Positions 54,453 through 61,737 of a DNA stretch of 64,000 nt are shown here, one piece after another. Under the pieces are notes generated by a model that worked only from the letters and a program-made list of their open reading frames with translations, did no database searches and was not told the DNA's origin. Location of the stretch: positions 3,833,501 through 3,897,500 of the forward strand of contig NZ_CP119127.1 in assembly GCF_030128825.1 (NCBI RefSeq), read 5' to 3'. A program made the translations under genes and the position numbers. This stretch comes from Sphingobium sp. WTD-1. GTDB lineage: Bacteria > Pseudomonadota > Alphaproteobacteria > Sphingomonadales > Sphingomonadaceae. The first letter of the stretch is position 1. Each line of letters starts with the position of its first letter.

Positions 54453-54749
54453 TCATTGCGTTCGCCAAACCGAAACTACCTTTGAATCACTTTTGCGTAG
54501 TTTCATCTCGATCCCACCACCAGCGTAACGGGGCGAAAAACTTTTCGGATCAAACGCAGGATGCAAGCTGACGCACCACAAGTTTCCACATTCGATTACG
54601 TTGATATTGTATCCTTTTCCATCTGGATCGAAAGATTTTGGACCAAAATGGTCTTCAGCATACCGAATTGCGGCGACCTCGGGCCGATCCGAGGGGCTTG
54701 AGCAAGCGGCCATCACAAGAGCGATAAACATAGTGGCGACAGTTCTCAT
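54453..54749 (-). CDS. putative lipoprotein (98 aa), low GC, NTF2-fold immunity-like
   Basis: A 98-residue protein with a lipobox (MFIALVMAAC, Cys at residue 16). The rest, with AIRYAEDHFGP, WCVSLHPAF, GGGIEMKLRKSDSKVVSVW, recalls small NTF2-fold immunity-like proteins, where a GG-x-E strand is followed by D-x-K-V-x-x-V. The match is by eye only. The gene is visibly poorer in GC than neighbours and lies beside repeats, suggesting recent arrival. No good ribosome site. No toxin gene is next to it. Confidence 0.55.
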   Translation of the reverse strand: MRTVATMFIALVMAACSSPSDRPEVAAIRYAEDHFGPKSFDPDGKGYNINVIECGNLWCVSLHPAFDPKSFSPRYAGGGIEMKLRKSDSKVVSVWRTQ

Positions 54750-54887
54750 GGTGACAGTTCAATCCAAAAGGCAAATGTCCGCAAATGGTCGCTTTGTGCC
54801 GATCTCAACTGGCAGATTCTCTCTTTGATGACGACCGTCCCTGCAGCACATTGCCGCAAACCGCCTCATCGTCGGACAGCACGAAAA

Positions 54888-54913
54888 AGGGGCCGGTCTT
54901 GCGACCGGCCCCT
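54888..54913 (-). terminator. intrinsic terminator of ompA
   Basis: AGGGGCCGGTC (54888-54898) pairs perfectly with GACCGGCCCCT (54903-54913) across TTGC. On the minus strand it is followed by TTTTTCG. It lies 33 bp after the ompA stop. Confidence 0.92.
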
Positions 54914-54945
54914 CTTCATGTTCCATCCCGAGGGACGGAAATTTC

Positions 54946-55971
54946 TTACTGACCCGAACCCGGACCGTAGGTGATTTCCACGCGACGGTTCTGGACCTCG
55001 CGAACGCCGTCCGCGGTGTCGACGCGCGGCTTCGATTCACCGAAGGCCTGAGTGGTCATCACGCCGTCAGGGATACCCTTCGAGGCGAGATAAGCCTTGG
55101 CGGCGTCAGCGCGACGCTGCGACAGACCAACGTTGTACGAGGCTGCACCCGAACGGTCAGCGTGACCGGCCAGCATGACCTGGGCGTTGCCGCAAGCGCT
55201 GTAGGCCGAAACCGCGTTGTCCAGAATGGTGGCGGCGTCAGGCGTGATGTCCGACTTGTCCCATTCGAAGAAGACAATGTACGGCCCAGGCGAGCATTCC
55301 GGCGCCGGCGGGGGCGGCGGAGCAGCCGGTTCACCGAAGTTGTAGGTGATGCCCAGCAGCAGGCTGTGGGTACGCAGCTTGGTATCGGCTTCCGAACCAG
55401 CCTGACCGTAGATGCTCTGGTAAGCCGGGATCAGCTTGATGTCGTCCTGGTTGAAGTAGCGATACTTCAGCGAGATATCGACATTGTTGGTGACCGGATA
55501 ACGCACGCCGGCGATCGCCTGCCAGGCGAAACCGGTATCGCTGTCGTTCACGATGTCGCTGGCGAGCTTGCCACGCGACACGCCGACGCCGCCGCCGACG
55601 AAGCCCTGCAGGCCATCATCGGGACCGAAGTCGAGCAGGCCGTTCAGCATGAACGAGAGTGCCGAAGCGGCGCCACCGAAGCCACCACCGGTCTTGTCGA
55701 AGTCGATCTTCGCACGCTTGTAGGCGGCTTCGGCTTCGAGGCGGAAGCCACCGAAGTCGTAGCCGATATTGGCGTCGAAGTCATAACCCTTGTGGTAGTC
55801 GATCGAAGGAACGGTCGAACCACCCGGCGGGATGGAAGAGAAGGTCAGGTCCTGATCTTCGACCAGCAGCACGCCGGCGTCTACGCCAACATACCAGCTA
55901 TTGTCGCGCGCCAAGGCCGGGGTGGCCAGGGCACTGGTCGCAAGCGCAGCCGCGAGGGCAAGCTTCCGCAT
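54946..55971 (-). CDS. ompA: OmpA-family outer-membrane protein
   Basis: A 341-residue protein with a signal peptide (LALAAALATSALATPALA), an eight-stranded barrel (about residues 22-215, from SWYVGVDAGVLL to SLLLGITYNFG), a proline hinge (APPPPPAP) and an OmpA peptidoglycan-binding domain (YIVFFEWDKSDITPDAATIL to QNRRVEITYG). ATG 55971 follows GGGGAA. A complete terminator follows. The insertion sequence begins 119 bp upstream of the start, so distal regulatory DNA may be lost. Confidence 0.93.
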   Translation of the reverse strand: MRKLALAAALATSALATPALARDNSWYVGVDAGVLLVEDQDLTFSSIPPGGSTVPSIDYHKGYDFDANIGYDFGGFRLEAEAAYKRAKIDFDKTGGGFGGAASALSFMLNGLLDFGPDDGLQGFVGGGVGVSRGKLASDIVNDSDTGFAWQAIAGVRYPVTNNVDISLKYRYFNQDDIKLIPAYQSIYGQAGSEADTKLRTHSLLLGITYNFGEPAAPPPPPAPECSPGPYIVFFEWDKSDITPDAATILDNAVSAYSACGNAQVMLAGHADRSGAASYNVGLSQRRADAAKAYLASKGIPDGVMTTQAFGESKPRVDTADGVREVQNRRVEITYGPGSGQ

Positions 55972-56013
55972 TTGGATTCCCCTTTCAAAAGTGTCACGAA
56001 GGACTGCTGAAAC

Positions 56014-56042
56014 CATGTATCGGCAAGAAGGTTTCATGGCAA
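56014..56042 (-). promoter_or_regulatory. candidate ompA promoter
   Basis: On the minus strand TTGCCA (forward 56037-56042) and TACATG (forward 56014-56019) are 17 bp apart, 43 bp from the ATG. The -35 matches at five of six, the -10 is weak. It lies between ompA and the insertion sequence. Confidence 0.35.
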
Positions 56043-56089
56043 GTCCACAATTCGTGAAACCGTTGCAAAAATAACGCAGTAGGGACATC

Positions 56090-57748
56090 CCCTAGCCCGT
56101 CTTATTCACCGACGGGGGCCTGAAGGGTTGGCGGGAGTGGCATAAGCCTCTGATCTGAATTAGGAACTGGGTGTCTACGCCGGCCCTGCTGCAGGGCAGA
56201 AAATGCCACAGGCCACACCCGCCATGAAAGACGATATCGCAACTTCATTCCGATTCCCAGCGGTCGGCGGGAAGAAGATCACAGCCGCGTTTGACGGTGG
56301 CCGACTGACCTCGGACGGCGGCGTTCTGCTGCTTGCGCAGGCCGAGCGCGCGATGGGGCTCTGCCGGCGGCTTGCGGGTTGCATTGCCGATCCGCGTGAC
56401 CCGACGCGGGTGATCCATCGCCTCGATGACATCCTACGTGCCCGGGTGTTCGCGATCGCGTGCGGCTATGAAGATGCCGATGATCTCGACGCCCTGCGCG
56501 ACGATCCGGGCTTCCGCCTGGCGCTGGGCAAGTTGCCGGGATCGGGCGCGGGGCTTGCCAGCCAACCGACGATGAGCCGCTGGGAGAATGCTCCGACCAC
56601 GCGTGAGCTGGCCAGGATGATGGCCGAGATGATCGGCGTCTACTGCGCCAGCTATCCGGCTCCACCAGTGGCGGTGACGCTGGACATCGATGACACCTGC
56701 GATGTCGTGCACGGCTATCAGCAGTTGTCCTTCTGGAACGGGCATCACGGTGAGCGCTGCTTCCTGCCGATCCATGTGTACGACACCGCGACCGGTCGTC
56801 CGGTCGCGATGCTGCTGCGCACCGGTAAGACGCCGTCAGGCGCCGAAGCTGCCGGCCACATCCGGCGCCTGGTGCGTCATATCCGCCGGTACTGGCCAGA
56901 AACGCACATCACCTTCCGCGGCGACGGGCATTATGGCCGCCCCGAAGTCATGGCCTTCTGCGAGGCCCACCGCGTCGATTACGTGTTCGGCTTGCCGACC
57001 AATGCCGCGCTACGTGCTGATCCGGTCATCGTTGCCATCGCAGACGCCTGCGCGGTCAAGCGGGCCACGGCCCAGTATCCGGTCCTGCGCAACTATGCCG
57101 AGACGCACTACGGCGCAAAGAGCTGGAACTGCCAGCGCCGCGTCGTCGCCCGGATCGAGGCCAGCACGCTGGGCATGGATATCCGCTACGTCGTCACCTC
57201 GCTGACCGAAGGCTCGGCCGAGCATATCTACGACACGCTTTACTGCGCGCGCGGCCAAGCCGAAAACCTGATCAAGCGCCACAAGGCTCAACTCGCCAGC
57301 GATCGCACCTCGTGCCGCTCAGCCAATGCCAATCAAATGCGCCTCATCCTACACACCGCCGCCTACTGGCTGTTGTGGCGCGTCCAGCAGGCGATCCCCA
57401 AGACCACCGCGCTGGCCACGGCCGAGTTCGCAACGCTACGCTTGCGGCTGCTCAAGGTGGCTGCCCGCGTCATCGAAACCTCCTCGCGTATCCGTCTCGC
57501 CTTCGCGTCAGCCTGCCCGGAGGCCGACGTGTTCAAAGCAATCGCCACCAGTCTCCGGCCAGCACCGACATAGCCAGTGCGGCAGTGCCGCCGAAAGCCC
57601 GAGCCCTCGTCCATCAACCTCGAAAAGCCCTTTGCTCCTGCTGCGGTGAAAAACGCCGGCGCTGGCGCTCGCCCAGATCACGCGGCAACCGACCCACCAA
57701 ACCCGAAATACCCCAGTGCAGCGGGCTCATGAATAAGCCGGGCTAGGG
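56090..57748 (+). mobile_element. IS1380-family insertion sequence
   Basis: About 1.66 kb bounded by inverted ends: CCCTAGCCCGTCTTATTCA at 56090 and the complement of CCCTAGCCCGGCTTATTCA ending at 57748 (18 of 19 positions alike). One intact transposase gene fills the interior. Flanks share only ATC/ATCC, so a clean target duplication is not evident and may have decayed. The element separates ompA from the GTA tail genes. Confidence 0.88.
56203..57573 (+). CDS. IS1380-family DDE transposase
   Basis: A 456-residue transposase. FRFPAVGGKKITAAFDGGRLTSDGG near the N-terminus is the family start; the DDE residues are likely in VTLDIDDTCD near residue 165, ITFRGDGHYGRPEVM near residue 245, and YCARGQAENLIKRHKAQL near residue 350. 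Length is normal and there is no frameshift, so the element may be active. ATG 56203 has AGGGCAG upstream; ATG 56224 (MKDDIATSF) is equally close to relatives. Confidence 0.92.
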   Translation: MPQATPAMKDDIATSFRFPAVGGKKITAAFDGGRLTSDGGVLLLAQAERAMGLCRRLAGCIADPRDPTRVIHRLDDILRARVFAIACGYEDADDLDALRDDPGFRLALGKLPGSGAGLASQPTMSRWENAPTTRELARMMAEMIGVYCASYPAPPVAVTLDIDDTCDVVHGYQQLSFWNGHHGERCFLPIHVYDTATGRPVAMLLRTGKTPSGAEAAGHIRRLVRHIRRYWPETHITFRGDGHYGRPEVMAFCEAHRVDYVFGLPTNAALRADPVIVAIADACAVKRATAQYPVLRNYAETHYGAKSWNCQRRVVARIEASTLGMDIRYVVTSLTEGSAEHIYDTLYCARGQAENLIKRHKAQLASDRTSCRSANANQMRLILHTAAYWLLWRVQQAIPKTTALATAEFATLRLRLLKVAARVIETSSRIRLAFASACPEADVFKAIATSLRPAPT

Positions 57749-57804
57749 TATCCTCCAAGCTAATACCTCCCGCCCTCCATGAAAAGAACGCCAATACTCC
57801 AGAA

Positions 57805-58308
57805 TTACATGGAGATCAGGCCATGGCCCTGCAAAGCCGCCAATATCGCGGCAATTGCGCCACGACTCTCGACATCGACGGTCGTGCCGCCGGCCGGTGC
57901 CGCGATTGCAGACCGGCGTGCGCCGACAATTTGCTGCCCATCGACAAAAAATCCGTCACCGCGCACCGCACTATCCCGCCATGCCGTACCGTCATGCACT
58001 ATGGTATGACCGCGATCGGCCACCGCCAGGCGCAATCCGCCACGCGGCGCAACAAAGCGCCAGCCGCCATCCGTCCAGAACGCCACATGCCCCTCCTGCC
58101 CGGCCCAGCCACCACTCGCCCCGGCTGCCACGATCCAGCATTGCCCGGCAACCGGCGTGATCGGCGGCACCGAAAGGTCGGCGCTTTCCGCGATCCCGTG
58201 TAGCAGCATGTCGATCCGCGCCAGCGCTTCATTATGCATCATTTCCTTCTGCGCCTGCCCGGCATGCAACAGCGGTAGTGCCCAGCGATCACTCGTCTCG
58301 TTCGTCAT
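57805..58308 (-). CDS. DUF2793 protein, distal GTA/phage tail gene
   Basis: A 167-residue protein starting WALPLLHAGQAQKEMMHNEAL, the DUF2793 signature, followed by GQCWIVAAGASGGWAG and GWRFVAPRGG repeats that suggest a beta-rich fibre-like fold. It is the last gene of the leftward tail cluster, 10 bp after the tail-tip gene. DUF2793 proteins accompany GTA and phage tail-fibre genes; exact role unknown. Confidence 0.82.
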   Translation of the reverse strand: MTNETSDRWALPLLHAGQAQKEMMHNEALARIDMLLHGIAESADLSVPPITPVAGQCWIVAAGASGGWAGQEGHVAFWTDGGWRFVAPRGGLRLAVADRGHTIVHDGTAWRDSAVRGDGFFVDGQQIVGARRSAIAAPAGGTTVDVESRGAIAAILAALQGHGLISM

Positions 58309-58318
58309 CCTCGCCTCC

Positions 58319-60511
58319 CTACAGCAGCATCTCGATCATCCCCGGCCGCCCCAGCGCCCGCGTGCCGACCTGCCGCACGTCAATGGTCAGCGGCCCGCTC
58401 ACCCCGTCCACCGCGATCATCGCTGCGTCATAGGTCCAGCCCGGCGCCACCACATCGGCGCGCCGCACCAGCCGCTCGCCATCCAGCACCCGCAGTTGAT
58501 AGCGCTCGCTTTCCTCGGCCAGCGGCACGTCGCTGCCACTGGTCCATCGCCATCCCGCCCGGCTGCGCCGGGTCCAGCCGATCCGCCATCCGCCAGCCCC
58601 ATCCGGAGCCGCGCGGAGATGCACGGGCGCCGGCGGCACCAGCGCCACGCCGCTGATCATGATTTCCGTCGTCGCCGGTTCCACGTCACCGATGCCGATC
58701 GCCAGCAGGTGCATCGCCGCGCCGATATCCCCCTCCATGCCCGCTACCGCCAGCGGATCGACCAGCCGGTCCGCCTCGATCAGCAGGAAGGGCGTGCCGG
58801 CCCCCTGCCCCACCATCGCCCATTCGGTGCCGCGCAGCCCGCGCCGCAGCGCCTCCAGCCGATAACTGGCCGGCCCGGTCCGCACTGCCCGACTGAACTG
58901 GATCAGTTCCTGCCCCACCAGGCACAGATTGCGCCCCTGCGCCAAGGCCGCGCCGTCCGCGCTCGCCAGTTCCATATCTGCGGCCAGCAATGTCACCGAC
59001 AGGCTGTTCACCATGTCGAGCAGCAGCGTGCTGCCCGGCGGCAAAGCGGCGTCGATCTGCCCCATCACCGCGCGCGGCGCCGTCCGCCCGATCGGCTCGG
59101 CGGTCCCGCCCGCATCCAGCGCATAGAGCGCCGCGCTGCGCCAGCCCGGCCCGCCGCTCGCCGCCGCCGCCAGTTGCGGCCCGTTCGCCACCCCGTCGGT
59201 CAGGCGCGGCAGGTCCGCCAGCATCAGCCGGGTCGGCCCGTGCGGCGCATCCAGCTGCCGCACGATTTGGCCCGACGACACGCTGCCCAGCGCACGGCTG
59301 GCCGCTCCCGCCAGCCGCCGCAATGCCAGCCGCACCGCCATCGCTTCCCATTCCCGTTCCTCGATCCGCCACAGGCCCGGCGCATCGGCCAGCGTCACGA
59401 TCATCCCCGGCTCCAGTTCCAGCGCCCGCCAGTCGCCGCGCACCATCATCCGGTCGCGCCCGGCCCAGATGCCGTCCAGCCGCTGTCGGGCCAGCGACCG
59501 CGCCGCCCCGCCACTCAGCACCGCGGGCAGTTCGATCCCGCGCTCGATCCGCCCCGGCCCCGGCCGCGTCACCCGTTGCACCCCGGCCTGATAGTCGCGC
59601 GCCGGATCATGATGCCGCAGCGACAGCGCCAGCGCGACGCTGTCCACGCCCGCGCCGGATCGCTCGACCGGATCGATCGCCCGGCCATTGATCCGGCTGC
59701 ACCGCGTCGCCGGGTCCAGCAGCGCCACCGCCAGCCCGGCGTCCCCCACCAGTTGCGCCCCGTCGCCGCACAGCCCCAGCCCATAGGCCTCGACCAGCGG
59801 CGCAATCGCTTCGGACAGGTCCGCCCCGCTCGCGGCGAAGCCCTCGACCTCACTCTCCGCCGCGCACCCCATCTGCCCCTCGCTCAGCGCGCCGACGATC
59901 GCATCGATCGTCACCGCGCCCGCATCCGCCTCCACCTCGAAGGTCAGCGACGGAATGCGATTGCCATAATCGGACAACAACAGATCCTCGAACAGGACAT
60001 AAGCGATGCCGCGATGCGCCGGCGTCATGCCCGGCCCCTGCGCCGACGCGATCAGCGGGTCGGGCGCCTGATCCTCGCTCCCATCATACAGGCGGAACGC
60101 CCCCACCTGCGTCTTGAAATCGCCCGTCGCCCCGCGCAGCAGATTGCCGTCGGCCCAGATCCGCCCGATCGATCGCACGCCCCGCGCCGACAGTGCCACC
60201 GCAAAACTTGCCGAATAGCTGTAGCTCGTGCTGCTCCCCTGCCCTTTGCCACCGCCGCTTTTCGTGCGGACCTCGCGCAGGTCGGTCGCCCAGATCACCG
60301 TGCCCGCCACCCGCATCCTGCCGAACAGCCGGGGCATCTGCGTGCCATAGCTCGACGTCTGCAATTGCAGATCGCTCAGCCGCGCGCCTTCCCGCCCCTT
60401 GGCCTTGAACAGCACTTCCCGGTCCAGCACATTGCCAATCAGCCCGCCGATCGCGCCGCCGATCGGCCCGCCCAGCGCCGTCCCCACCGCGGTCAGCACC
60501 ATCGTCGCCAT
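58319..60511 (-). CDS. GTA/phage tail-tip (hub) protein, gp15-like without large TIM-barrel
   Basis: A 730-residue protein. It opens with a glycine-zipper helix (GTALGGPIGGAIGGLIGNVLD), then SSYGTQMPRLFGRMRVAGTVIWATDL, the conserved start of gp15-type host-specificity proteins, and ends with a fibronectin-like PAPVHLRAAPDGAGGWRIGWTRR segment. The Rhodobacter capsulatus gp15 is about 1300 residues and includes a TIM-barrel; that part is missing here. GGGAGGGA precedes the ATG. It should form the distal tail hub that contacts the recipient cell. Confidence 0.8.
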   Translation of the reverse strand: MATMVLTAVGTALGGPIGGAIGGLIGNVLDREVLFKAKGREGARLSDLQLQTSSYGTQMPRLFGRMRVAGTVIWATDLREVRTKSGGGKGQGSSTSYSYSASFAVALSARGVRSIGRIWADGNLLRGATGDFKTQVGAFRLYDGSEDQAPDPLIASAQGPGMTPAHRGIAYVLFEDLLLSDYGNRIPSLTFEVEADAGAVTIDAIVGALSEGQMGCAAESEVEGFAASGADLSEAIAPLVEAYGLGLCGDGAQLVGDAGLAVALLDPATRCSRINGRAIDPVERSGAGVDSVALALSLRHHDPARDYQAGVQRVTRPGPGRIERGIELPAVLSGGAARSLARQRLDGIWAGRDRMMVRGDWRALELEPGMIVTLADAPGLWRIEEREWEAMAVRLALRRLAGAASRALGSVSSGQIVRQLDAPHGPTRLMLADLPRLTDGVANGPQLAAAASGGPGWRSAALYALDAGGTAEPIGRTAPRAVMGQIDAALPPGSTLLLDMVNSLSVTLLAADMELASADGAALAQGRNLCLVGQELIQFSRAVRTGPASYRLEALRRGLRGTEWAMVGQGAGTPFLLIEADRLVDPLAVAGMEGDIGAAMHLLAIGIGDVEPATTEIMISGVALVPPAPVHLRAAPDGAGGWRIGWTRRSRAGWRWTSGSDVPLAEESERYQLRVLDGERLVRRADVVAPGWTYDAAMIAVDGVSGPLTIDVRQVGTRALGRPGMIEMLL

Positions 60512-60526
60512 AGCTTTCCCTCCCCT

Positions 60527-60928
60527 TCACGCCCGCCAGATGCGCAGTATCGGCCAGGGCGGCGCGCCCGGCGTCTCCACCACCCGCCGCAACCCGGCAT
60601 GGGCATGGACGAAGCCGCCCGGCACCAGGATCAGCAGATGGCGGTGCAGCGCGCCCGGCCGCACCAGCATCATGTCGCCCGCCGCCCCGGCCTTCACCGG
60701 CCGCAACCCCGCCGCCCGCGCCCACTCGTCCGCCCGCCGGTCATCGCCAAAGCGCAGCCCATAGTCGCCCGGCATCATGGGTGCGTATCCCGCCGCCCGC
60801 ATCGCCGCGCCGACCAGCCCGACACAGTCCAGCCCCAGCACCGGATCGCGCCCCTGCAGCCGGAACGGCACGCCCACCAGCGCGCGCGCCGCCGCCGCGA
60901 TCGCTGCTCCGCTTCTTGGCCCGCTCAT
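60527..60928 (-). CDS. NlpC/P60 family peptidase, GTA gp14-like
   Basis: A 133-residue cysteine peptidase: catalytic Cys in DPVLGLDCVGLVG near residue 34 and catalytic His in LHRHLLILVPGG near residue 98. In RcGTA the matching gene lies between gp13 and gp15 and cuts peptidoglycan peptides during DNA entry. Its ATG overlaps the stop of the DUF2163 gene (ATGA). Confidence 0.88.
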   Translation of the reverse strand: MSGPRSGAAIAAAARALVGVPFRLQGRDPVLGLDCVGLVGAAMRAAGYAPMMPGDYGLRFGDDRRADEWARAAGLRPVKAGAAGDMMLVRPGALHRHLLILVPGGFVHAHAGLRRVVETPGAPPWPILRIWRA

Positions 60929-61737
60929 CCGCCGGGATAACGGGTCAACAGGTCGGTACCCGGCAGATAGGGCTCGCCCCGGAAATTGACCGCATTACCA
61001 AAGCGCGCCGCGCAGCTGGCCAATTGCCGGTCGCACCCCTGCGTCAGCAGCGCCAGCGTCCCTGCTTCCACCACGAAAGGCGGCGGATCGGTCAGGCGCA
61101 GCGCGCCTACATCATTGTCGACCACCGCCTGGACGATCCCGGCATTGGCGCCGGTCAGCCAGCGGATCATGCCATAGGCATAGATGCCCGCCTCCCGCCC
61201 GGCCGCATCCACAACCATGTCCGCCACGCCCGTCACCGCCACGATCTGCCGCCGCCCGGCCATCGCGACCCGGCATTGCCGGTCGCCCAGCGAGGCGCGG
61301 CAGTCGGGCGATGTCGATGGCGCCACCGGATCGGCCAGCATCGCCGCCGCCGCGCCCACCAGTTCGGCGCTGAACGTGCCGCCCTTGCGCGCCACCGCGC
61401 CGATCGTCCCGCGCGCCAGCAGCCGCCACAGCGCCCCCGGCGCCTCCCACTGGGTCAGCCGCAATTCCAGCGCCGCCCCATCCCAGCGCCCGGCCATCAG
61501 GTCCGCCTCGTTGATCGCATCGGCCACCAGCGCGCCGGCGACATCGCTGTCGCTGCCTTCCAGCCCGATGCTGCTGCGGATCGCCGATGGCGTCATGCCC
61601 GGCGCCGCGCGATAGCGCAGCCCGTCAATCTCCAGGTCGCGGTCATGGCTCGTCAGGCCGATCGCCACCCCGTCGCGCCGTTCCAGCCGCCAGCAAAAGG
61701 CCAGCGTGCAAAGCGCCTCCTCCAGTCCCCCGCTCAT
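60925..61737 (-). CDS. DUF2163 (TIGR02218) tail protein, GTA gp13-like
   Basis: A 270-residue protein. It begins with LCTLAFCWRLERRDGVAIGLTSHDRDL, the DUF2163 N-terminal motif, and contains the cysteine pattern CRASLGDRQCRVA and CDRQLASCAARFGNAVNFRG, which in the RcGTA homologue hold an iron-sulfur cluster. It is a baseplate component. Overlaps at both ends (ATGA) tie it to its neighbours. Confidence 0.9.
   Translation of the reverse strand: MSGGLEEALCTLAFCWRLERRDGVAIGLTSHDRDLEIDGLRYRAAPGMTPSAIRSSIGLEGSDSDVAGALVADAINEADLMAGRWDGAALELRLTQWEAPGALWRLLARGTIGAVARKGGTFSAELVGAAAAMLADPVAPSTSPDCRASLGDRQCRVAMAGRRQIVAVTGVADMVVDAAGREAGIYAYGMIRWLTGANAGIVQAVVDNDVGALRLTDPPPFVVEAGTLALLTQGCDRQLASCAARFGNAVNFRGEPYLPGTDLLTRYPGG

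Noticed and set aside
56085..57753. Target-site duplication of the insertion sequence
   Set aside because: Left flank ACATC and right flank TATCC share only ATC at shifted positions; not a clean duplication.
58157..60940. A 927-codon open frame on the plus strand opposite the GTA tail-tip gene
   Set aside because: Composition is almost only Arg, Pro, Ala, Gln and His; the opposite strand carries the conserved tail protein with a good ribosome site.
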